Position numbers and translations under genes: made by a program. The notes below the pieces were generated by a model. It was not told the origin of the DNA. It made no database searches and saw nothing but the letters and a program-made list of their open reading frames with translations. This document shows, one piece after another, positions 33,452 through 41,542 of a stretch of DNA of 64,000 nt (positions are counted from its first letter, which is position 1; the number at the start of each line of letters is the position of its first letter). The stretch lies in assembly GCA_041394845.1 (NCBI GenBank), contig JAWKHL010000001.1, forward strand, positions 1,612,001 through 1,676,000. The letters run 5' to 3'. The DNA comes from JAHCHG01 sp041394845. GTDB taxonomy: Bacteria; Acidobacteriota; Blastocatellia; Pyrinomonadales; Pyrinomonadaceae.

Positions 33452-33477
33452 GGGCGGTTCTTTCCGCCCTTTTTTTC
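33452..33477 (+). terminator. Rho-independent terminator after first S9 peptidase
   Basis: GGGCGG (33452-33457), loop TTCTTT, CCGCCC (33464-33469) then a run of T. A second small hairpin (ACGGCC/GGCCGT) lies just upstream at about 33414-33428. Confidence 0.85.
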
Positions 33478-33566
33478 TTCTCCAACATCCTGAAACATTT
33501 ACCCGTTTTTGTCGTAAGATTTTCAAACCATTCCAAAAAATTTGACAAAATAAAAGAGGAAAGAAT

Positions 33567-35906
33567 ATGTCTAGAAAATTTACTTTATCGGCCGCTTTTG
33601 TATTGATCGTGATTTGTTCGACAATTTCCCTCGCCCAGCCTGCGAAGCTGATCGACCGCGAGATATTCTTCGGCAATCCGGAAATTTCGGGCGCTCAAAT
33701 CTCCCCGGACGGGAAATACATCTCCTTTATCAAACCATTTCACGACACCAGAAATGTCTGGGTCAAAGGCGTGGACGAACCTTTTGAAAAGGCCCGCCTT
33801 TTGACGGCGGAAACCAAACGACCGGTGGCGGGATATTTCTGGAGCCAGGACGGAAAATACATCCTGTTTGTCAAAGACAACGACGGCGACGAAAATTTTA
33901 ACGTTTACGCCGTCAACCCTTTGGATAAACCGTCCGAAGGTCAATCGGCCCCAACGGCCCGCAACATTACCGAGGGCAAAAAGGTTCGGGCATTCATCCA
34001 AAACGTCCCCGAATCCGACCCCGACACGATCTACGTCGGGCTCAACGAACGCGACCCCGCCTGGCACGACATCTACAAGGTTTCGATCTCGACCGGCAAA
34101 AAGACCCTGATCATGGAAAACAAGGACCGTTTGGCCGGTTTGATCTTCGACAACGCCGACAAGATCAGGCTTTCGGTCCGTTCGGCCCAAAACGGAGATA
34201 CCGAGATCCTCTCGCTCGACGGCGATGCTCCGAAAGTCATCTACAGTTGCAACGTCTTTGAAACCTGCGCCCCGATCCGTTTTCACAAAGATAATCGCCG
34301 GATTTACATACAAACCAACAAAGGCGACCGGAATCTGACCCAACTGGTTCTTCTGGATGTCGCCACCGGAAAGGAAACTCTGGTGGAACAAGACCCCAAG
34401 GGCCGTGTCGATTTCGGAAATGCCATTTTCAGCGAGGTCAGCAAGGAGTTGATCGCCACCACCTACACGGACGCTAAAAGGGAGGTTTATTTCAAGGATA
34501 AGAACTTTGAAAAAGATTTTCGCTGGCTTGAGAAAAACCTTCCGGGCAAGGAGGTCAATCTCGGTTCCTCCACCAAGGATGAGATGATGTGGATCGTTTC
34601 GGCATCAAGCGACGTCGAACCGGGGGAAACCTATCTTTTTGACCGGAAAAATAAAAAACTTACCCTCCAGTATAAGATTCGGGACAATCTCCCGCGCGAA
34701 GTTCTGGCGGAGATGAAACCGATCACCTACAAATCCTCGGACGGTCTGGAAATTCCCGCTTATCTCACTTTGCCAAAGGGAGTTCCGGCCAAAAATCTGC
34801 CGGTGGTCGTCAATCCGCACGGCGGTCCCTGGGGCCGGGATGGATGGGGATATGACACATTGGCCCAGTTTTTCGCCAACCGAGGCTACGCCGTTCTTCA
34901 GATGAACTTTCGAGGTTCGACCGGTTACGGCAAGAAATTCCTCGATGCCGGCAACGGTCAGTGGGGCGATCTGATGCAGGACGACATCACCTGGGGAGTC
35001 AAATATCTGGTCGATCAAGGCATCGCCGATCCGAAACGGGTCGGGATTTTGGGAGGAAGTTACGGCGGATACGCGACATTGGCCGGAGTGACCTTTACGC
35101 CCGATCTGTACGCCGGAGCGGTCGCCATCGTCGCTCCTTCAAATCTCATCACTTTGCTCGAATCCGTTCCGCCCTACTGGGAATCGATCAGAACCATGTT
35201 TTACAAGCGGATGGGCGATCCGACCACCGAGGCCGGCAAAAAACAGTTGATCCGCCAATCTCCGCTGACTCACGCGGATAAGATCAAGACCCCGCTTTTG
35301 GTGGTTCAGGGAGCCAACGATCCGCGCGTCAATAAACGCGAATCGGATCAAATCGTCATCGCACTGCGCGAAAGAAATTATCCGGTCGAATACATCGTTG
35401 CGCCGGACGAAGGACACGGCTTTCAGCGACCGATCAACAATCTGGCGATGTTCGCTTCGGCCGAAAAATTCCTGGCCAAACATCTCGGCGGACGGTATCA
35501 GGCGGAAATGTCCGAAACGGTGGCCAAAAGGCTGGGCGAGATCACGGTCGATCCGAAGGACGTTACAATGCCGGTCAAACCCGACATGAACGCGGCCCCG
35601 GCCGTGGAAGTTTCCGGAACCTGGAATCTCAACGCGGAGGCCGGCGGACAGTCCGTTCCGATCGTTCTGGAACTAAAACAAAATCAGGGCGGTTTTGACG
35701 GAACGGTCTCCACTCCGTACGGCAACGGGACGGTCGAAAACGGCAAGATCAGCGGGACCAACCTCGAAGGGACGATCAAGATCGAAATTCAGGGTCAGTT
35801 TATGGAACTTGCCCTCAGCGGAAAAATCGAAGGCGGAAAATTCGCCGGAACCATCGAAGGTCCGGGAATCCCTGTGGTGTCTTTTTCCGGCCAGAAGGGG
35901 AACTGA
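33567..35906 (+). CDS. Secreted S9 family peptidase
   Basis: 779 aa with signal peptide FVLIVICSTISLAQ, preceded by AGAGGAAAG as SD. Propeller domain about 26-390 (LIDREIFFGNPEISGAQISP); hydrolase domain about 395-650 with Ser498 in GGSYGGYAT, Asp in GANDPRV and His in DEGHGFQRP. The C-terminal 95 residues form a beta-sheet domain (SGTWNLNAEAGGQSVPIVLE and onward) that differs from the tail of the upstream paralogue. It probably degrades peptides in the periplasm or outside. It shares a 297-nt identical tract (34863-35159) with the upstream gene. Confidence 0.95.
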   Translation: MSRKFTLSAAFVLIVICSTISLAQPAKLIDREIFFGNPEISGAQISPDGKYISFIKPFHDTRNVWVKGVDEPFEKARLLTAETKRPVAGYFWSQDGKYILFVKDNDGDENFNVYAVNPLDKPSEGQSAPTARNITEGKKVRAFIQNVPESDPDTIYVGLNERDPAWHDIYKVSISTGKKTLIMENKDRLAGLIFDNADKIRLSVRSAQNGDTEILSLDGDAPKVIYSCNVFETCAPIRFHKDNRRIYIQTNKGDRNLTQLVLLDVATGKETLVEQDPKGRVDFGNAIFSEVSKELIATTYTDAKREVYFKDKNFEKDFRWLEKNLPGKEVNLGSSTKDEMMWIVSASSDVEPGETYLFDRKNKKLTLQYKIRDNLPREVLAEMKPITYKSSDGLEIPAYLTLPKGVPAKNLPVVVNPHGGPWGRDGWGYDTLAQFFANRGYAVLQMNFRGSTGYGKKFLDAGNGQWGDLMQDDITWGVKYLVDQGIADPKRVGILGGSYGGYATLAGVTFTPDLYAGAVAIVAPSNLITLLESVPPYWESIRTMFYKRMGDPTTEAGKKQLIRQSPLTHADKIKTPLLVVQGANDPRVNKRESDQIVIALRERNYPVEYIVAPDEGHGFQRPINNLAMFASAEKFLAKHLGGRYQAEMSETVAKRLGEITVDPKDVTMPVKPDMNAAPAVEVSGTWNLNAEAGGQSVPIVLELKQNQGGFDGTVSTPYGNGTVENGKISGTNLEGTIKIEIQGQFMELALSGKIEGGKFAGTIEGPGIPVVSFSGQKGN

Positions 35907-35909
35907 TTC

Positions 35910-35980
35910 GATTTTGGATTTTGGATTTCGGATTGCGGATTTTTTCAGCTTTGGGAAGATCCGCAATCCGATTTTTTTGG
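35910..35980 (+). terminator. Terminator built from ATTTYGG repeats
   Basis: CGGATTGCGGAT (35929-35940) pairs perfectly with ATCCGCAATCCG (35959-35970), followed by ATTTTTTT. The left flank is tandem ATTTTGG units. It lies just after the second S9 gene. Confidence 0.8.
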
Positions 35981-36110
35981 GCCGTCTTTTTAGAAAAGGT
36001 TCTGTTTTGAGAAAAAGACCTGACAAAAATTTCAGGTCAGGAAGGGTTGCTCCGGCGCCCGCCCTCTCAGCAATACAATTCGATTTTAGAAATTGACCGG
36101 AACAAAAAAT

Positions 36111-36992
36111 TTATCTTTTGCTTCGCGGCTGTTTGTCGTCGGTCAGGATGATGAAATCCCCCAAACCGGCGTATTTTTGGTCGAAGGATTTGAAATCATC
36201 GACATATTTCAACGTGACCACCAGAATTCGGGCTTCGGGGTTGAATTTTTGCAACTGTTCGACCGTCCCGAGGCGGCTTTCGGTATGAAAACTTCCGTTC
36301 AGATGAACCACCAGAGGTCTTTTGTTTTTTCTTAGGAACTCAGAAACCGAAAAGGCCATCGTCGCGTCCCAGAGGGTCTGAGAATCAAGAATATTGGAAC
36401 TTCCGTGGCCCTGCATCAGGGCGTTGAATTTGTCGGAATAAGCCTTCGATGATTGGCCAAAGGGCAAAGGAGCCAGCCATTTTCGGGACCCGGGCGAGAG
36501 TTTTTCGAGAGAATCTCGGCCCAGCCGGGAAACCATATTGACGTAACGCCGGGGCGCGTTAGCCGCGATGACAGGGAGTTTTCGCTCCCTGGCCAGTTCG
36601 ACCAAAGGCCGGTAATCGGTCTGGTAGTTTCCCCACGGACGGCTGTCTTCGAGGAATTTTTTCTCCGTGATCAGATCTTCCAGATATTCGTTCAAAACGA
36701 TTTGAACATCCCGCTCGAACATCTCCAGCGAAAGCGCCGCCTCCCGTTGTTCGCCGTATCTATCCAAAACGCTCTTGAAAATCTCAAATTGCAGAGCGTG
36801 AGCCACGGAATCATCGTGATTTTCCCCGAGAAAGATCACGTCATTTTTTCCGGCCGCTTCAATTATCCGCCCCAGATCCGCCGGGTTTCCCTCGCCATCG
36901 TAAATGCGGAAAGTGTCTTCTGAAGGTTTTTGGGCTGAAATTATTCCGGTCAGTGTCATTATCAAAAAAAGGACAAAAAGGAGTTTGTTCAT
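36111..36992 (-). CDS. ChaN family lipoprotein-like heme-binding protein
   Basis: 293 aa. Signal peptide LLFVLFLIMTLTGIISAQ without a lipobox Cys. ChaN-type domain: DVIFLGENHDDSVAHALQFE, ALSLEMFERDVQIVLNEYLE, YRPLVELARERKLPVIAANA and PRRYVNMVSRLG are family signatures. Campylobacter ChaN binds cofacial heme and is iron-regulated. It lies next to the heme uptake operon on the same strand, behind a terminator, so it is probably in the same regulon but a separate transcript. Confidence 0.9.
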   Translation of the reverse strand: MNKLLFVLFLIMTLTGIISAQKPSEDTFRIYDGEGNPADLGRIIEAAGKNDVIFLGENHDDSVAHALQFEIFKSVLDRYGEQREAALSLEMFERDVQIVLNEYLEDLITEKKFLEDSRPWGNYQTDYRPLVELARERKLPVIAANAPRRYVNMVSRLGRDSLEKLSPGSRKWLAPLPFGQSSKAYSDKFNALMQGHGSSNILDSQTLWDATMAFSVSEFLRKNKRPLVVHLNGSFHTESRLGTVEQLQKFNPEARILVVTLKYVDDFKSFDQKYAGLGDFIILTDDKQPRSKR

Positions 36993-37287
36993 ATCGTTTT
37001 GTCAAAAAAATCGTTTCCCGTTTTCCGGTCAGTTTTACTATACAAACTTTCCGTTTTTTTTTCATTCGGTCGATTGGAAAATTCTCCCCAAATTGGTCGG
37101 AGTCCCGATCGGTTCGGACATTTTCGAAGACCGGGCTGTTGTTTACCAAAAGGAAATCGGAAGCGGCGGTATGGCGTTCAGCCTCAAACTCAGAACGCCG
37201 AAGGCGACACCGAATATTTTGAAAATGAATGGGAAATTACCGGGCCGAGAATGTTTACCGGCAAAAAAACCGGGAAAGTTTGCCCGA
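36993..37287. other. Non-coding gap upstream of the ChaN-like gene
   Basis: No supported gene in about 300 nt. A stretch near 37090-37240 is open in the plus direction but matches no family I recognise and its codons look unlike the neighbours. The minus strand near 37040 has TATAGTAAAA, a possible -10 region for the ChaN-like gene. Confidence 0.5.
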
Positions 37288-37319
37288 AAAAAACTCCGCT
37301 TTTACCGGCGGAGTTTTTT
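37288..37319. terminator. Terminator of the heme operon
   Basis: AAAAAACTCCGC (37288-37299) pairs with GCGGAGTTTTTT (37308-37319), a 12-bp stem with an 8-nt loop. It lies 27 nt after the HemS-type gene stop. Confidence 0.85.
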
Positions 37320-37345
37320 CAATGCAGGTTTTTCTTTCCTAAAAA

Positions 37346-38407
37346 TTAACGGTTCCGTTCGAGGAGATCGGCGATCAAATCCCGCCACTCCTGTTTTTCG
37401 GGGATACCCGGTTTTCGTTTGCCGAAGAAAAGTGCGACGTTTTCCCCCTCCAGGTTGAAGATCTCCAGGCTCGTAACGGTTCCGTCCTCGGTCGGTTTTT
37501 TGACCACCCAGGCCGAGGCGATCTTGTTTTGGTCGATATGAAGATTGAATTTTTCGTCCATCACGTTGAACCAACCCCGGGCCTCAAGCACATTTTCAAC
37601 CTCGCCGGTGTGGATCTGGATGATCCCGGGATTGCCGACGAAAACCATGATCGGCAATTTCCGGTCGCGGGCTTCTTCCAAAATGAACTTAAAGCTGTCG
37701 GCCGGAACCCGCTGAGCCATTTCCGGATCGGCCAGACGAAGCGCCTGTTCCCTTCCGACACCGTATTTTTTAAGCAAAGGGAAAAAATCGTGCGTGTCCT
37801 TCAGTTCCGCCCATTCGCGGCGAAACCCCTCGACATCAATTTCGGAATCCGGTTTGTCTTTTTCTCGCACGGGTTTGGTCAAGACATTCAAAACCGGAGT
37901 TTGATCGGCCGCCCTGAATTTTTCGACCAAGGCCGAATATGCTTTTTCATCGCTCTTGTCCGTCAAATAGATCTTGTGAACGGCGGTTCCGTCGATGTCG
38001 AAAATCTGAAGACTTCGCATCGTTCCGCGGGGATTTTCAACCGTCGCCGCAAAACCGTGGTGCCAGTTGGAGAGAAAAATTCTCAGGTCGATGTCCGGAT
38101 TGACGAAAAGCGCCATTTTATGGGGCAGATCGGTATCGGCATTCTCATAAACCCCTTTTCTCTCATGGACTATCTCGTCGTTTCGGGTCAGGGCCATCAC
38201 CCGGCCCAAAGTGTGAAGTTCGTGAAGCAGATCCTTAAAGTTATCGTTCAGCCGGATGACGTTCTCGCCGACGCCGGTGGCCAGCAATTCCCCCTCGCTG
38301 ATCCCCAGAGCTTGGGCCGCATCGCGAATCCTCAGTTTCGGGTTTTCATCTTTGAATTTCACCCATTTTTCCCTTAAATCATTCTTTGTTTCCGCTACAG
38401 GTATCAT
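37346..38407 (-). CDS. hmuS: HemS/HmuS-type hemin-degrading factor
   Basis: 353 aa, two tandem HemS/ChuX repeats (about 8-170 and 190-350). Evidence: LREKWVKFKDENPKLRIRDA, LGISEGELLA, LLHELHTLGRVMALTRNDEI, VHERKGVYEN and LRIFLSNWHHGFAATVENPR in the first repeat, and IQIHTGEVENVLEARGWFNV, LHIDQNKIASAWVVKKPTED in the second. ChuS/HmuS proteins bind cytosolic heme and release iron. It is the last gene of the receptor-lipoprotein-permease-ATPase operon. Confidence 0.95.
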   Translation of the reverse strand: MIPVAETKNDLREKWVKFKDENPKLRIRDAAQALGISEGELLATGVGENVIRLNDNFKDLLHELHTLGRVMALTRNDEIVHERKGVYENADTDLPHKMALFVNPDIDLRIFLSNWHHGFAATVENPRGTMRSLQIFDIDGTAVHKIYLTDKSDEKAYSALVEKFRAADQTPVLNVLTKPVREKDKPDSEIDVEGFRREWAELKDTHDFFPLLKKYGVGREQALRLADPEMAQRVPADSFKFILEEARDRKLPIMVFVGNPGIIQIHTGEVENVLEARGWFNVMDEKFNLHIDQNKIASAWVVKKPTEDGTVTSLEIFNLEGENVALFFGKRKPGIPEKQEWRDLIADLLERNR

Positions 38408-38432
38408 AAATTTTTCCTCTTTTTTCTTGATT

Positions 38433-39260
38433 TTAAACCTTGGCTCCGAGGGTTTTCCCTTCCCCTCCGGCCCGACCGAATGGAACGATCAAAGGCAACT
38501 CGTAATCGGCGGCGTGTTTGGTGACATATGCATCTATTCCAAAAACCTCTCTGATCACCCTCGAATTGAACACATTCTTCGGTCGATCGCAAATAAACCT
38601 TTTTCCGTTCTTTAAAATCAGTATTTTATCGGCATATTGAGCCGCCAGATTCATATCGTGGAGAACGGCCACGACCGCCGTTTCACGCCCGGCAAATTCC
38701 CGGGCGGTTTGCAAAGTCAAATGCTGATGCGCCGGATCGAGGCCGGAAATCGGTTCATCAAGCAACAAATACCGGCTGTGACCATTCTGCGATTCCCAGA
38801 TCTGAGCCAACACCCGTGCCAGTTGGACGCGTTGGCGCTCTCCTCCGGAAAGCGTCGGGTAAAATCTCCCGGCGAATTCTTCGGCTTCGACTTTTTTCAA
38901 GGACTCCTCGACGATCCTAAAATCCCTGGCGTTTTCCGAAAACCTGATGTGCGGGGTTCTCCCCAAAAGCGCGACCTCCCGGGCCTTAAACGGAAAATCC
39001 AGGTCGAAGTTTTGCGGCAAAACCGCCCGCACTTTGGCCAGATCATCTGTTTTCCACCGGGAAAGCTCTTTTCCGCCGAAAAGAATTTCTCCGCGGATCG
39101 TTTTGACGGTTCCGGCCAGAGCATTCAGCAAAGTCGATTTTCCGGCGCCGTTCGGTCCCAAAACGGCCAGAACCTCTCCCGGATTTACGGAAAAAGATAC
39201 ATCATCCAATAATATCCTTTTGCCTATTTTAACCCTAATTTCCCGCGCTTCAATACCCAT
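38433..39260 (-). CDS. hmuV: Heme ABC transporter ATP-binding protein
   Basis: 275 aa. Walker A LGPNGAGKST, Q-loop VLPQNFDLDF, signature LSGGERQRVQLARVLAQIWE, Walker B YLLLDEPISGLDP and switch VVAVLHDMNL all match the heme/iron-siderophore ATPases. It drives heme import with the permease, whose stop it overlaps by 11 nt. HmuV is distinguished from FepC-like ATPases mainly by context here. Confidence 0.94.
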   Translation of the reverse strand: MGIEAREIRVKIGKRILLDDVSFSVNPGEVLAVLGPNGAGKSTLLNALAGTVKTIRGEILFGGKELSRWKTDDLAKVRAVLPQNFDLDFPFKAREVALLGRTPHIRFSENARDFRIVEESLKKVEAEEFAGRFYPTLSGGERQRVQLARVLAQIWESQNGHSRYLLLDEPISGLDPAHQHLTLQTAREFAGRETAVVAVLHDMNLAAQYADKILILKNGKRFICDRPKNVFNSRVIREVFGIDAYVTKHAADYELPLIVPFGRAGGEGKTLGAKV

Positions 39261-40392
39261 TGTTTTTCCGCAACAACAACCATAAGAAAAATGGGGCTCC
39301 GATAAAAGCGGTAACCACCCCGATCGGAAGTTCGGCCGGAGCGACGATCGTCCGGCTCAACCAATCGGCCCCGAGCAACAGCCCGGCTCCCAACAAGGCG
39401 GAGGCGGGAAGAAGAATTCGGTGGTCGGCACCGACGGTCAGACGCAAAAGATGCGGAACCAGCAAACCGACGAACCCGATGATCCCTGTAACCGAAACGC
39501 CGGCCCCGACCGTCAAGGCGACGATTATTATTATTCTCCGTTTCAGCCGGTTGACCTCGATTCCCAGATGAGCCGCCTCGGAATCCCCCAAAAGCAAAAC
39601 ATTCATCCGGCGCGAAAGATTTTTTAACCCGAACAGGGGCAGGATCATCAACGGTCCGGCGACCGCCAGATTTTGCCAGGCGGCGTTTCCGAGGCTTCCC
39701 AAGCTCCAGAAGGCGATGTTTCTCAGCTGGGTGTCGTCGGCCAAAAAAGTCAAAAAGCCGATCCCGGCTCCGGCCAACGCGTTGACGGCAATTCCGGCCA
39801 AAAGGATCGTCGAGGTATCAACGCAACCGCGCCTTTTGCCGATCCGGTAAACCAGAAAAATGGTTGTCATTCCCCCAACAAAGGCGGCCAAAGGCAAAGC
39901 AAACAACCTGAGATCGGGAAAAGCCGCAAATGTGATGAAATCCCCCAGTACGATCATTCCGACGGCAAATAAGGCCGCGCCGCTGGAGATCCCCAAAAGG
40001 CTCGGTTCCGCCAGAGGGTTTCTAAATAACCCCTGCAAAAGCGTTCCGGCCAAAGCCAGACCGGCTCCGACCAGAATTCCCAACAAAACCCTCGGCAAAC
40101 GGATCGCCCACAAAACCGATTCCTGTTGCCGGGCGTACTCGACGGGAATCGAAATATCCAGTTTCCGGGCCACAATCGCCAGAATCTGTCCCGGCGAGAT
40201 CTCAACCGGGCCGTTTCCGATCCCGATCAAAATCATTGCCCCTAAAAACAAACCCAAACCGCCAAAGACCAACGTTTTTTGAGAAAAAATCCAGCCGGGA
40301 AAAAGCCCTCGCCACTCCTGAATTTTGTAATCAGAAGCCTTAAGACTTTCACTTCCCTTTTCGGTTTTTTCGATCAATGCAGCTTCTCGCAT
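39250..40392 (-). CDS. hmuU: Heme ABC transporter permease (FecCD family)
   Basis: 380 aa. FecCD-type inner membrane protein with about ten TM helices (LVFGGLGLFLGAMILIGIG, LVGAGLALAGTLLQGLFRNP, FALPLAAFVGGMTTIFLVYR and others). Diagnostic motifs: IRLPRVLLGILVGAGLALAG, RNPLAEPSLLGISSGAALFA and VTGIIGFVGLLVPHLLRLTV. The first 35 residues are a charged extension. It overlaps the binding-protein gene by 19 nt. Confidence 0.94.
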   Translation of the reverse strand: MREAALIEKTEKGSESLKASDYKIQEWRGLFPGWIFSQKTLVFGGLGLFLGAMILIGIGNGPVEISPGQILAIVARKLDISIPVEYARQQESVLWAIRLPRVLLGILVGAGLALAGTLLQGLFRNPLAEPSLLGISSGAALFAVGMIVLGDFITFAAFPDLRLFALPLAAFVGGMTTIFLVYRIGKRRGCVDTSTILLAGIAVNALAGAGIGFLTFLADDTQLRNIAFWSLGSLGNAAWQNLAVAGPLMILPLFGLKNLSRRMNVLLLGDSEAAHLGIEVNRLKRRIIIIVALTVGAGVSVTGIIGFVGLLVPHLLRLTVGADHRILLPASALLGAGLLLGADWLSRTIVAPAELPIGVVTAFIGAPFFLWLLLRKNNGY

Positions 40393-41249
40393 AAACTTTT
40401 GACGGCCTGACCGAGTCTCGGGCCGAACCCCAGTAGCATTAGGTCATCCAGAGTAATGATTCGCCGGTTTTTGCCCGCCGGAGTTTCTCCGATCCCGGAT
40501 ATTTTCAACAACCCTTCATCGCCCCCGATGCTCTCAAGGCTTTTTTCGGGCATAAGTATCAGATCGGGCTGGACCGATACAATGGTTTCGGCCGTTAAGG
40601 GTTTATAGCCTTCAAACTGGGTGATGACGTTTTCTCCTCCCGCCAGTTTGATCATCTCGTCTCCGGCGGTTTTCGTCCCCGCCACATTGACCATCGCACC
40701 TCCACGGGCGTGGATAAACAAAACCTTGGGCCGCCGACCGATCGTTTCGCGACAGCGGTTCGCCTCTTTGAGATCATTCTCCAAAGCCCCCACAAGTTCC
40801 TCTCCGGCGCCCGTTCGATCCAAAGTTTCGGCGATCAAACGGATCTGCGCCCTGGCCCCTTCCGCGGAATTATCGTTTGGAACCTTGATGACTTTTACCC
40901 CGGCGTTTTCGATCTGCCGGATGGCGGCCGGAGTTCCGGCTTCTTCGGTTGCCAAAATCAAAGTCGGTCGAAGCGACAGAACCCCTTCGGCGGAAAGCTG
41001 CCGCTGATAACCCACCTGCGGAAGTTTGACCGCCTGTTCGGGAAAAATGCTGGAGGTGTCGGTTCCGACGATGTTTTTCCCCGCTCCGAGAGCAAACGCC
41101 GTTTCGGTTACGGAACCACCGATTGTGATCAATCGGACTTCGTTCGGATCGCCGTAATTTCTGGTCTCGCCGCCGCAGCCGAACGAAAAAATCAAAAGAA
41201 CCAAAGCAATCAAGGGATTTTTTTTCTGGCTAAAAATTTGTTCTGACAT
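40374..41249 (-). CDS. hmuT: Heme-binding ABC transporter lipoprotein
   Basis: 291 aa. N-terminal signal ending SFGCGG, a probable lipoprotein cleavage site. Cluster-III (TroA/BtuF-like) binding fold: RLITIGGSVTETAFALGAGK, NIVGTDTSSIFPEQAVKLPQ, VGYQRQLSAEGVLSLRPTLI and PLTAETIVSVQPDLILMPEK. In HmuT-type proteins a Tyr and His/Tyr coordinate heme; VGYQRQ provides the Tyr. Substrate heme rather than siderophore is inferred from the adjacent hmuS. Confidence 0.93.
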   Translation of the reverse strand: MSEQIFSQKKNPLIALVLLIFSFGCGGETRNYGDPNEVRLITIGGSVTETAFALGAGKNIVGTDTSSIFPEQAVKLPQVGYQRQLSAEGVLSLRPTLILATEEAGTPAAIRQIENAGVKVIKVPNDNSAEGARAQIRLIAETLDRTGAGEELVGALENDLKEANRCRETIGRRPKVLFIHARGGAMVNVAGTKTAGDEMIKLAGGENVITQFEGYKPLTAETIVSVQPDLILMPEKSLESIGGDEGLLKISGIGETPAGKNRRIITLDDLMLLGFGPRLGQAVKSLCEKLH

Positions 41250-41272
41250 CTTTCATCTTCGATCTTCCCGGA

Positions 41273-41515
41273 TCATCGGGCGGTCGGAATTCCGTTTAAA
41301 GGAAATTGGGAACCATCGTTCGCTTTCAACCCGGCCGAAATAATTTGCCCGCAATAAATGTCCACAACCTTATTGGTCAACTCCTCAAATTCCTGTCGGG
41401 TAAAGGAAAGCAGGGCTTCATCCCGCCGAAAATGGACCTGGCGACAGAATCGGCAATACCAGATTTCCACCGATTCTCCCTTCCGGCAAAATTTCCTTCC
41501 GGTTTGCTCATTCAT
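41273..41515 (-). CDS. Small Cys-containing protein in the heme operon
   Basis: 80 aa, no TM or signal. Four cysteines (KFC, WYCRFC and DIYC) with WYCRFCRQVHFR resembling half a zinc ribbon or a heme/iron ligand motif. The rest (EALLSFTRQEFEELTNKVVD) is helical. The frame is well formed and fits tightly between the receptor gene (27 nt) and the binding protein gene (23 nt). It is similar in style to small conserved proteins found with heme or iron uptake genes in Bacteroidota, but I cannot name its family with confidence. Confidence 0.6.
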   Translation of the reverse strand: MNEQTGRKFCRKGESVEIWYCRFCRQVHFRRDEALLSFTRQEFEELTNKVVDIYCGQIISAGLKANDGSQFPLNGIPTAR

Positions 41516-41542
41516 AACAAATCCCCGCCTTCCTCAAGAATT

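Noticed and set aside
36904..37458. 184-codon plus-strand frame in the ChaN-HmuS gap
   Set aside because: It overlaps the starts or ends of two supported genes and a terminator, and matches no family. A decayed gene fragment cannot be excluded but is not supported.
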